From Trichomonas vaginalis G3 (taxonomy: Eukaryota; Parabasalia; Trichomonadida; Trichomonadidae), in NCBI RefSeq assembly GCF_026262505.1, contig NC_067207.1, positions 19,250,082 through 19,314,081 on the forward strand: a stretch of 64,000 bases of DNA, read 5' to 3'. Below the pieces are notes generated by a model, which made no database searches, was not told where the DNA came from, and saw only the letters and a list, made by a program, of their open reading frames with translations. Positions 1 through 8,709 of this stretch are shown piece by piece. Numbering within the stretch: position 1 is the first letter of the stretch; every line of letters begins with the position of its first letter. The position numbers were made by a program, and so were the translations under genes.

Positions 1-64
1 ATTGAATGCCATAGTGGCGTAAGTACACCCTTAAATTTTAAAAGTTCAAAATTTTCTAGAGACA

Positions 65-1687
65 TTGTTGATAAATCAAATCATCATTGATATTTCACTA
101 ACCATATCATCCAGCCTCATGTTTTCAATGATATTCAATAGGAATTATTCAAGAACAAGACAATCTTCTAAAAATATAAAACAAACAAACGATAATGATT
201 TACCGATAACAAATGGTCTCATGGCTAAATTAAAATGTTACTATTTTTACGATATTTGGAAAGAATTTTACCAAGAATTTGATAATTCAGTTATAGAAAT
301 TAACGAAAGTGGAGGAATTGCTTACAATATTAACGCTAAAATATTAGTTTACAACGTCTTATTTCAAGACAATTTTGATAATTCCATTATATATATAAAA
401 TCAAATGATTTTAAATTTCTTATTTCAAATTCTATATTTGATAGCATTTCATTAACTGGTAGTGATAATTCATGTATTTGCCAAGACGGTGGATCATGTG
501 TTCAACATCAAATTTGCGTAAAAAACATTTCTTCAAATCATTTTTCAAAAATTGAAGTTTCAACTTATGATAATAATATTAACTATTTTATAGATTCATC
601 CATAATTGATATAGAAGTTCAAGAATATGCTATTTCTCAGAATAATGGCAATGAATTAATTGATAAATCAAACATTTCGAATGCATTTGGCGGTATTGAA
701 ATTCTCAACCAACCAAAAAATTCAAAAGTTTCATATTCATCTTTTATGAATAACAGAGCATATAACATAGCTTATTTGTTATATTTTGAAACATTCAATG
801 GAAACTTTCACCATCTTATTATTGATTCAAATAATGCATACACTGCAATAATTTTTTTATATGGTGATGACCAATTTGTTATATCTAGCTGCAATATTAT
901 TAATAATTATGCAAATTATTTAATTGAATTATATAGGAATGTAATTATATCAAATTGTTTTATAGATAGAAATAACGGTGAAATAGTTTATGACAATTAT
1001 CAACTCATTGAACCTGCAGATAAACAAATAGATCTAAAGAATTCAAATGCAGGAGATGATTTATGTAATGGAGATTCTTTCATTTTCAATAAAATCTTGT
1101 TCAAAAACATCTCTGTAAGAAATTTAAACTATCCAATCATAGAATACAACGAAAATATTCAACTTGAAATTTCCGCTTTTGGAACATCAACAAAAATCGA
1201 AATTGTAACATGGATTGATGCCGACGAAACTAATTTTATTCCTCATGATCTACAACCTATTATTGAACATAACTTAGAAGGTGTTTTTGGAAAACATATA
1301 CTTAACATCAAATTCGAATCAAATGGAAATTATATACTTAAAAGTTTTGAATTCACTAGAAGAAATGAAGCTATAATTAATATCATGGATTTAATTTACA
1401 CTGGAAATAAAGTTGCAATCACAGGTACAGTTGATAAAACATTCAATGATTGTTTCATTTGTTTATCATTCGATAACAAAACATGTTCAAAGAACTTTCC
1501 TATTTTCTCAAATGAATTTGATATTGTTTCAAACATTCCAGATAACTCTTATTTCAAGAGTTCATCAATATTTATTCACGTTCGCAACAAAAATGATAAA
1601 ATTCTTGGCTCAACACATCAAAAACTTTCCAAAATAAATTCAACAAATAATTGTTTTCCAGTTTATTCATTACGGCGAAAACATTGA
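65..1687 (+). CDS. Host repetitive beta-helix-like protein, copy A
   Basis: Open frame of up to 540 codons. The first in-frame ATG is at 119; the frame is open from about 35 and the first codon at 65 is TTG, so the true start is uncertain and may lie outside the window. The protein is Asn/Ile/Ser-rich with irregular short repeats, such as ISNSIFDS and ISSCNIINN, spaced as in parallel beta-helix proteins (inference). A CVQHQICVKN block matches CVQYRICVMN and CVQYQICVKN in copies C and D. No transmembrane segment or anchor is obvious. The function is unknown. It is the best-preserved upstream member of a tandem family, followed directly by a decayed paralogue. Confidence 0.7.
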   Translation: MLINQIIIDISLTISSSLMFSMIFNRNYSRTRQSSKNIKQTNDNDLPITNGLMAKLKCYYFYDIWKEFYQEFDNSVIEINESGGIAYNINAKILVYNVLFQDNFDNSIIYIKSNDFKFLISNSIFDSISLTGSDNSCICQDGGSCVQHQICVKNISSNHFSKIEVSTYDNNINYFIDSSIIDIEVQEYAISQNNGNELIDKSNISNAFGGIEILNQPKNSKVSYSSFMNNRAYNIAYLLYFETFNGNFHHLIIDSNNAYTAIIFLYGDDQFVISSCNIINNYANYLIELYRNVIISNCFIDRNNGEIVYDNYQLIEPADKQIDLKNSNAGDDLCNGDSFIFNKILFKNISVRNLNYPIIEYNENIQLEISAFGTSTKIEIVTWIDADETNFIPHDLQPIIEHNLEGVFGKHILNIKFESNGNYILKSFEFTRRNEAIINIMDLIYTGNKVAITGTVDKTFNDCFICLSFDNKTCSKNFPIFSNEFDIVSNIPDNSYFKSSSIFIHVRNKNDKILGSTHQKLSKINSTNNCFPVYSLRRKH

Positions 1688-2281
1688 TACAACCAAAATT
1701 AATCCATCTGATGAATCTAACTTCAAACTCTGTGAATTTAATTCATTGTACCATAACGATACCCATTCGAAATATTCTAAGATCTGACATTATTATGATA
1801 TTGTTAATTAATGAAAAGGACATACTCTTTGTGAAATGTATCATAAAATTAGTAAAAAATAAATGTAAAGCATTTCAACGATGTTTGGTAAGATTACTAA
1901 TGATAAGAATGAAATCATTTGTATATAATGTATGATTTCAATGTAATGGCGAGACCATCTTTATTAAACTCTATATTTGATGACAATTCATAATCTTATA
2001 ATTTTCAATCTAATATTTACCAATATGGTGTTTCTTGTGTCCGGCATCATGCATGTGTAAAAAAATTCTTTTTCGTATGTATATAGATTTGCAATTCATT
2101 CTAATCTAATAGTTTCCTCATCACATTATAGTGTTATTTTTGTCATTGATTCATTTGTTGCCAACACTCAAGCAACAGGAACTCTTTTTAGGCTTGAATG
2201 AAAAAAAATAAATTTATTGATAAAACAAATATTTCTCATTCAAATATCAATGGGAATTCAAATTATACAGTCTATAATATA

Positions 2282-3582
2282 GGGTGTCCAAAGGTGCGTT
2301 TAGCACAGCGCTCTATATGAGACTATTAAAGGAGATATATGCTGATTATAAATATATAATAAAAAATATGAATATATGTATATGATGAGTATGTTGTATT
2401 TTGGCGCCATGCCGGGATATAAAATGAATTTTGAGACAAGAGGCGGTTTCGCGGGAAATTTTGGCGGGATTTTTTTTCATTTTTTTAATGAATCATAAAG
2501 AAAACATCCTCGCTTTTGCAAAAAAATTCAAAGACTGTAAAAAAATCTACGAGACATTGGTAAAATGCTTCGGTATGGATGCTCCTAGCTATTCCACTGT
2601 AACGTATCATGTTAGGATGTATCACTTCATGAACAAAAAGGCGCCCATCATAAAAATTGACAAAAAATCGCCGGATCAAAGAAAAATCAAAGCAATTCTT
2701 CAAGCGCTAGATGAAGACCCAAGAGCATCACTCAGAAGGATAGAGGAGATGACATAGATACCACGTACAACAGTCAGTTATTATCTGCACAATTATTTGA
2801 ACTACAAACTAGCGTATACACGTTGGGTTCCGCACAACCTTAATTCAGTTCAAAAAAAATCTAGAGTCCAATCTTCGAAAGAGCTCCTCTCTATATTGGG
2901 TGCGTATCAATCCAAGAAGTTTCGCTTTTTAGCAACAGGGGACGAGTCTTGGTTTCAATATGCAACAGAAGCCAAAATCATGTGGATCCCGAAGGATGAA
3001 AATCCGCAAACATTCCCGAAGAAAAAAATTGACACACCAATGATGATGTTGTCGGTTTTTTGGGGCGTGAATGGCATCATCGCAATTGATATTCTTCAAA
3101 AACCTAATACGATGAATGCTCAGTATCTAATTGACAATGTTCTTACTCAAATTATCAATTCTGATGAGTTTGAGAAATCCAAACAACAAAAACAAAAGTT
3201 TGCAATTCATTTTGATAATTCAAGAGTTCACAAAAGTCATAAGGTAATGAATTACTTGGTGGAAAACAATGTCAAAGTTGTTCCAAACACAATTTATTCA
3301 CCTGATATTGCACCCTCTGACTTTTATTTATTCGGCACGCTAAAAAAGAGAGCTGAAGGACGCGAATTCGCGAGTCCAGATGATCTTGAAAATTTTGTAA
3401 GAGAGCAATTTGAGCAATTTTCTCATGATGATTTAAAGCGTGTCTTTCAAGCCTGGATCGATCGCTGCGAACGCGTGATTGAATCCAATGGTTATTATAT
3501 TTAAATAAACTTTATAGATATGTAACTTGTTTATTTCTATTCGCAGTATTCAGGTTTGTGCTAAACACACCTTTGGACACCC
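2282..3582 (+). mobile_element. Tc1/mariner element, Tvmar-like, copy 1
   Basis: 1301 bp, flanked by TA duplications at 2280-2281 and 3583-3584. The 25-bp terminal inverted repeats begin GGGTGTCCAAAGGTG and differ at one base. It carries one transposase gene on the plus strand. It inserted into host family copy B. It is very similar to copy 2 at 43437-44736, including the TIR mismatch position, so both are recent members of the Tvmar1-like family known in T. vaginalis. Confidence 0.95.
2488..3504 (+). pseudogene. Mariner transposase with a premature stop
   Basis: Same reading frame as the 338-residue transposase of copy 2, starting at the ATG of MNHKEN. Codon 90 is TAG (2755-2757), where copy 2 has a lysine AAG codon, so this copy encodes only an N-terminal helix-turn-helix piece. 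The rest of the frame is open (2797-3504) and retains the catalytic triad: GDESW, then HFDNSRVH, then APSDFY with 34 residues between the last two Asp. A handful of other substitutions separate the two copies. It is non-autonomous as it stands. Confidence 0.92.
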
Positions 3583-3791
3583 TATATTTATAATTCCAAG
3601 CCGAATTCGAACGTTTCGTATTCAACTTTTAAGGAACAAAATAGGAAATATCGAATTTTGTTTACATCAAGAGGTATTTAATGGCAATCTTCGTCATATA
3701 CCTCAAGCTGGAACTGCCGTAGTTCATCAAAAATCCGATTCGTCTTCAAATCACAAACTCAGAAGGTTCTATTATTTATGAAACATATCAT

Positions 3792-3796
3792 CAAGT
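3792..3796. repeat. M1 target-site duplication, left
   Basis: CAAGT directly before the first base of the M1 TIR; the same pentamer follows the last base at 25289-25293. A duplication of 5-6 bp is typical for Maverick insertion by the retroviral-type integrase. Confidence 0.9.
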
Positions 3797-4053
3797 AGTT
3801 AGTATCCCTAAGTCGTGTACGGCGGCACTGCGTTCCACCTTACCCAACTTAGCGGTTTGACACTTTACAAAACCGGTAACGTATATTTTACAATACAACC
3901 ATAACACCAACTTAACCTTAAATATTTACAAAACCATCTGACACATAAATGACTTCACTAACGACTTCACTAACGAATTCACTACCATCCTCACTAAATA
4001 AAAAATAACCTTATTTTATTTATTTTCCCACTTTTTTATTTCATTACAAAGAC

Positions 4054-4488
4054 ATGTCTGACTACATTTACTATGACTCTTTCCCAGAACGTTTCCGTGA
4101 ACTATTCAAAACTCAAGTAAAACTGAGAAACATGCATTTTAACAAAGACAGACCCATTGACGATGAAAGAAACCCTGAATATATTACAATCCCATATGAC
4201 GCAAAATTCATTGCATACATTCCTTATGGTCGCAGAGGAACGAAAACTATTTCAACAATGACGAAAAATTATTTCTGGAGCGATGAAGAAAATTGCCTTA
4301 TCTACATAAATGCATACTTAAATAAAGCTACATATTGTACAAAAGAAGGTTGGACTGGATTTGAGCTCTACATATACGACGACGATGGAAACAGACGTTG
4401 TGTATACCCATACGATAATATGTACCATTGTTTTCATCAAGCATTAAACGAATACATAGTCAGTAAGGGTCTCATTCCTGTTGAGTAG
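4054..4488 (+). CDS. TIR-encoded protein, left copy (144 aa)
   Basis: Whole open frame starting MSDYIYYDSFPERF, identical to the frame at 24585-25019 because both lie in the TIRs. Predicted soluble and rich in aromatic and basic residues; no recognised family. Its upstream region (AATAACC, T-rich, then ACAAAGAC before the ATG) resembles the leader of the KilA-N cassettes, and a GATC palindrome follows the gene. The element therefore carries this gene twice, pointing inward from each end. Function unknown; a terminus-related role is only a guess. Confidence 0.75.
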   Translation: MSDYIYYDSFPERFRELFKTQVKLRNMHFNKDRPIDDERNPEYITIPYDAKFIAYIPYGRRGTKTISTMTKNYFWSDEENCLIYINAYLNKATYCTKEGWTGFELYIYDDDGNRRCVYPYDNMYHCFHQALNEYIVSKGLIPVE

Positions 4489-4577
4489 AAATGCTTTATT
4501 TTTGTTCCCACATTTATTTAAAAATAAATGATATCACCACCCTCACACGTATGAAAACATAGCACAAAAATAGATTT

Positions 4578-4630
4578 AGGTGAAGTGGTGAGATCTCACC
4601 TCTTTTTTCACCTGTTTTTTCACCCTGTTG
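4578..4630. repeat. AGATCT palindrome repeat (TIR, left)
   Basis: GGTGAGATCTCACC at 4587-4600, preceded by TTTAGGTGAAGT and followed by two TTTTTTCACC units. It lies between two convergent genes. Confidence 0.85.
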
Positions 4631-4641
4631 AATTCATTGCT

Positions 4642-4878
4642 TTATAACTCTCTTCCTTTCTCCAACTCTTCTAGCTTCTTCTTAAGTTCAGCAATGTTGT
4701 CCTCATGAAGTTTAATCTTTCTCAAAATTCCTTCTTTATCTAATGGTTGCTTTATCTTTCTAAACTGAACTCTACCATCCTTCATAGTATGAATGTAAAA
4801 ACCTTCTGGAATAGTTCCTGATTTAATGTATTCTACCAAAAACTTTTGTTTCATTGCTTCTGTGACTTTAGTCGTCAT
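4642..4878 (-). CDS. Small coiled-coil protein with K-D-G motif domain
   Basis: 78 codons from the ATG at 4878 (the frame extends to a TTG at 4887). The N-terminal half (FLVEYIKSG, MKDGRVQFRKIKQPL) resembles short segments in the M1 gene at 7014-7445 and the M2/M3 genes at 31206 and 61118, suggesting a shared small domain. The C-terminal third is a Lys/Glu/Leu coiled coil (LHEDNIAELKKKLEELEK). Its last codons lie in the TIR. Unknown function. Confidence 0.6.
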   Translation of the reverse strand: MTTKVTEAMKQKFLVEYIKSGTIPEGFYIHTMKDGRVQFRKIKQPLDKEGILRKIKLHEDNIAELKKKLEELEKGREL

Positions 4879-4926
4879 TTCAATCAAATAAAAATTTTAA
4901 TATTAAATAAAAATAACGTTATTTTT

Positions 4927-5400
4927 TCAGTAAGGAAACGCAGGAGTTTTACGATTTATTTGAGAAGTAGGTTCTGGTTTAAATGTTGGAGTCGGTTTAG
5001 GAGTTGACTTTTGAACAGGAGTTTGTACTTCCATAGGTTCAGGAGTCATTGAAGGTGTTGTTTGTGAAGGCATTGGTTTTGGCATCGGTTTTGGCGAAGG
5101 TGTCGGAGTTTGTTTAACTTCAGCTACTTCAGTATTATTTACAACATTTGCTTTATTTCTTTTCAACATCATAACTGCTCCTGCTGTAGCTAGCAAACCT
5201 AGTGGGAGACCATATCTTATATAAGGACTTGACCAAATGCTATTTTTGACAGGAGCTGGTGGAACACCTAACCTTGGTGAAACTGCTCTTTGCCATTGTG
5301 CAGCTCGTAAAAATATTCAATAGGTGCTCCATAATCGTTTGGTAAAGTTTGTTTCATAGATGGTGAAGGTTCACGAGAGCTGATGAAGAACTCATTTATA
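4927..5400 (-). pseudogene. M1 membrane-anchored proline/threonine-rich protein, broken
   Basis: The translated pieces show a hydrophobic segment (GLPLGLLATAGAVMML) followed by a basic stretch and a Pro/Thr/Lys-rich tail (PTPSPKPMPKPMP). This looks like a single-pass membrane protein with an extended tail. The frame is broken. It lies downstream of the capsid candidate on the same strand, so it may be a minor virion or membrane protein. No family recognised. Confidence 0.5.
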
Positions 5401-5425
5401 AGCTTTAAAAATAAACGTTCATCCT

Positions 5426-6987
5426 TTATTCCTCACTGTCGTCCGTAGCTAAGTTATAGTCATCTAATCTTATTATTGGTATGCCTGACTGTCTTACTTG
5501 TATGGCAAAGCAACAATCCCTCATAAATCCAATAAGTGGCTTTGGTACGTTTCAGTTGCTAGTTCAATAGGTCCTTTAACAGACAATTTGTATGTTATTG
5601 GAGCAGTAGATGTTTGACCTTGCTGGAAGCAAAAGTCCACTTCTGTTGGAAAACCACTAAGAAATGTGTTGTCATAGCTATCCCATTTATGTTCCCACAC
5701 TACCATCACACCAATGACCTCATAACATCTTCATTAAATCCTATCATATCATTGTTTGTATTGCAAAGCGTTCGCAACCATTTCATAAAATACAGGTCAA
5801 ATTTTTCAGGTTCTGCAGGCATATTTCCATAAGCTCCCATGGAAAGCTGAAGATATTTAAACTTAGGGTTCTCAAAATTAACATAATAGTTGTCTTTCTT
5901 TCTAAATAGTGCCCAAATACTTTTAACATTAATAGGCGTATAAGCTGCTGTAAATGTTGCACTTGAACTATCTGTATTCTTTGAGAATGAACCGTCCATA
6001 GGAATCCAATCCATAACTTTAACAGGAAAACATAAAGCCTCGTTTGTGTAATGTTCTACAAGTTCTGTATAAATGTTAGGGTCTAAAGAGAATGACTTTG
6101 GATGAATGAAACATTCATTAAAATCCATCTTTGTTCGAAATAGTTGCTGGGTTACAGTTGTAATAGTAACTGTTCCACTAGCTTCTACTGCCTTCGTTAT
6201 CATAGTGAATGGTTCATTCCATGGAACAAATTTATTTGTCGGTGGATTTGAATCTGAAGCAAATGCAACTTTAAGAGTTAGATTGAAAGCAATGATATCA
6301 TTTACAGATATAGATGTGCATTGTAAGGCGTCGCTACTGAACTTTACTTTAAGCTGAATGTTTCCTGCAAAAGCTGGAATAAATCGAATAGCTTCTAATG
6401 GAAGGAATCTTCTAACAGGAATTCTTAAACGAAGCTTAAAATCAAATGATTTTCCTGCTGTAATTGGACCACTAACAATTTGTCCTGTTCTGCATGTTCC
6501 CGAATGACTCCATACATCTTCATGTCGAGTCTTTGAAAAACATCTACTTTCTTTATTTGTTCGGTAGTTTGTGAGTTTGAGTTATATATGCTTCTTCTCT
6601 TGCGTTGTCTTGAGAATATACGATACGACCATTTGCAAGGATTTGATATCCAGCAACTGCATAGAAAGCGTCATCGAAACCAATCCAAAATCCTGGGGGT
6701 TTGTTTTATTGGAACCTGAACCAATTTCTTTATCTGCAATAAATTGACTTCCATTTTATACGTAAATGAATGATTATAAAGTCCAACATATTTTCACCAG
6801 GAGGTGAGAGATTGAATGTTACCCATGTGTTATCTTTAGCAGTTCCAGGTTGTGATGGAATCTTTGCGTCAGAATATTTTCTATTAGTGTCACCAATTTG
6901 AACTGCATTGTCTATGATATCGAAATATGAGCGAATCTGATGAATATGCTCTGCTGGAGTAAATTCGTTTAACTGTTCGTTCTGCAT
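5426..6987 (-). pseudogene. M1 major capsid protein candidate, broken
   Basis: About 520 codons long, starting MQNEQLNEFTPAEH. It shares segments with the M2 gene at 45892-47499 of nearly the same length: IWALFRKK against MFVLFRR, a following NPKFKY / NPGIKY, and a GFP/GGI stretch near the C-terminus. Mavericks encode a double-jelly-roll major capsid protein of this size. The beta-rich composition, conservation in both elements and neighbouring membrane protein fit that role, but assignment is by inference. The gene is broken in several places. Confidence 0.55.
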
Positions 6988-7013
6988 GTATTTACTTCGA
7001 TAAAAATATCTAT

Positions 7014-7445
7014 TTACTTCATTATTCTCACTCTTCTTCTTGGCATTCGTGGTGGAAGTTGTTTCTTGACATTTTCAATGAACTGTACATTCTCTTTTGT
7101 CTCAACTTCTTTCACTGGCGGGTCAGGGTTCTTTGACTCGGTTTGTTTTTCAATGAAATTCACGAACTTTGCAATAAGCTCTTGGTTCGTTATTGAAAGT
7201 ACATCTGGCTTCTTTTCTTCTGGTTCTATTGACTTTTCAGTTTGAATAGAAGGTTAATGGGCTTCGTGGACTTCACCCTTGCCATACACCTTAATGTTGT
7301 CGCTTTCTGCATTCGCTAATGGAACCTTTCTTTTTCTTACGTATATTTTACCATCTTTACTCTGACTTACGTAATAGAAAGGATGTTGTATTCCTCTTGC
7401 GTCATTTAATATAATAGACTCTCGCTCTGATTTTGACAAGCTCAT
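7014..7445 (-). pseudogene. M1 small-domain protein, broken
   Basis: Starts MSLSKSERESIILNDARG and contains SKDGKIYVRKRKVPL, matching the small domain of the 31206 and 4642 genes. The rest is charged and ends in a basic Pro/Arg tail (PPRMPRRRVRIMK). The frame is broken. It is divergent from the gene at 7491 with 45 bp between the starts. Unknown function; a nucleic-acid-binding tail is plausible. Confidence 0.5.
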
Positions 7446-7490
7446 TTTACATCGGTTAAAGTTTTAATTTTGTTTTTTATCTGCAGTCAA

Positions 7491-7750
7491 ATGACTCAGA
7501 CAAGCCCTACGGACAAGACCCAAGGGGTCATAGATGTTGAAGCATTGAAGAAAGAAATTCGTGAGCAAATTTTATCCGAACTGAAGGAACAAAAACAAGA
7601 ACAAAAGCCAGAGAGACCAAAGAGAAAACTTAGTGAAAAACAACTTGCTGCATTAGCTGCTGGAAGACAAAAGAACCCACGTTTGCTGGCGAAAAAGCTA
7701 GAGAAGAAGCTGAAGCAAAAGCTAAAGAAGCTGAAGCAAAGAAAGAGTAA
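7491..7750 (+). pseudogene. M1 charged coiled-coil protein
   Basis: Begins MTQTSPTDKTQGVIDVEALK, then a Glu/Lys/Gln-rich helix (EIREQILSELKEQKQEQK) and a PKRKLSEKQLAALAAGRQK segment, ending in an Ala/Lys/Glu-rich helical tail. Probably a small alpha-helical DNA- or virion-associated protein. It appears broken near its end and lies just before the next plus-strand gene. No family recognised. Confidence 0.45.
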
Positions 7751-7774
7751 ATGGTTTATTTTTATCCGAATTAA

Positions 7775-8628
7775 ATGTATAGACAAATACCTTTATCTGT
7801 TGCGTTCAGTAGTGAAAACCCTGACGTCAAAATAAAGGGGAACAGAGTAACGTTTAAGTTTCCAACAGACTGGATTGTGAACATAAATGAAGAGAAGTAC
7901 ATTGGCATAACATCTATGTATATAACACGTGCTTTCAGAAAGGTTGACTTTATACTTCAAGTCGAGATAGAAAATGACGAACAGTCTTTAAGCGCCCAAA
8001 ACATTCACATATACAAATACTTTAAAGACGATACAACATTGTTGCAATGTATGATTTCATTTAATGAGATGTTCGAGAAAAAGTTCAACATTGAAGTACA
8101 AACTTTACAGCCTTTACGTGAGTTTCTTGCACAACTGAAAGAAGAAGGTAGTCAGCCACAACTTATAGACTTTCATTATGAATTTAATGAAAATGAAGAT
8201 GGAACACATGACTGTCAATTCATTGTATTCTCACCATTCAATGAAGTCTAAAGAGAAAGAAAATCCATTACGTATAAGATTTCAAATCTCTGAACCAAGT
8301 GATGATTTCAAGAATGTTTTCAATTATGATGCAATGCTTCCGAGGAAAAATGAATTTTCAAAGATTGTAACACCTGGCATTTGGGATAGAAAGCAAGCTA
8401 TATTATATTCAAACTTAAGTAAGGGAGTTGAAAATGAGTTCATTGGTCATACAAGAACTTCACCACTTCCTAACCTAAATACTATAAATTAACTGGCTTC
8501 AATCGTGAGTTTTGGATAGACATGTTCTCCACTCATGACCATAACTGCCCAGTGTTCTTACCTCCAGACCATAAGGACTGTCTCTACATTGAAGCACAAC
8601 TCTTAAACTCTACCATCGCAGTATTGTA
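7775..8628 (+). pseudogene. M1 beta-rich structural candidate, broken
   Basis: Starts MYRQIPLSVAFSSENP; its pieces run to about 8628. The PTDWIVNINEEKYIGITSMYITRAF pattern (an aromatic and proline before a glycine/isoleucine motif) resembles PRHWVEYVGGEKAIEIRQV in the gene at 22807 and PIRWLQSPSDAKAIGFRRV in the M2 gene at 32219. I infer a family of related minor structural proteins. The frame is broken. It converges on PolB with GC-rich hairpins between. Confidence 0.45.
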
Positions 8629-8639
8629 AATGACCACAT

Positions 8640-8664
8640 GGGCTTCGCCCTTGCCGCTAGCGGC
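8640..8664. terminator. GC-rich hairpin pair between convergent genes
   Basis: GGGCTTCGCCC (8640-8650; 4-bp stem, TTC loop) followed by the perfect palindrome GCCGCTAGCGGC (8653-8664), in otherwise AT-rich DNA between the ends of two convergent genes. It could mark transcript ends; this is inference. Confidence 0.4.
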
Positions 8665-8709
8665 TTATTTTTATCATGAATGACTCATTGCTGACAAAAA
8701 TAAATGACC

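Larger units (their letters stand above)
1690..3796 (+). pseudogene. Host family copy B, decayed and twice interrupted
   Basis: The stretch has stops in all frames but aligns piecewise with copies C and D. Around 1965-2065 it matches the segment encoding the CVQYQIC block, 3584-3660 matches the region after it, and 3735-3796 matches the 3' end (TCTTCAAATCACAAACTC shared with copy C near 52883). A mariner occupies 2282-3582, and Maverick M1 starts at 3797. The gene tail resumes at 25289, where AAATAAAATCAAAT matches copy C. An internal segment is also missing between about 3700 and 3735. This is a host gene remnant; the insertions explain only part of its decay. Confidence 0.7.
3797..4658 (+). 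repeat. M1 left terminal inverted repeat (862 bp)
   Basis: Reverse complement of 24415-25288. The only length difference I see is one extra 12-bp unit (GTTAGTGAAGTC) in the right arm: three copies right, two copies left near 3950-3975. It contains a complete 144-codon gene, a palindromic repeat, and the 3' end of the next gene. Confidence 0.93.
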
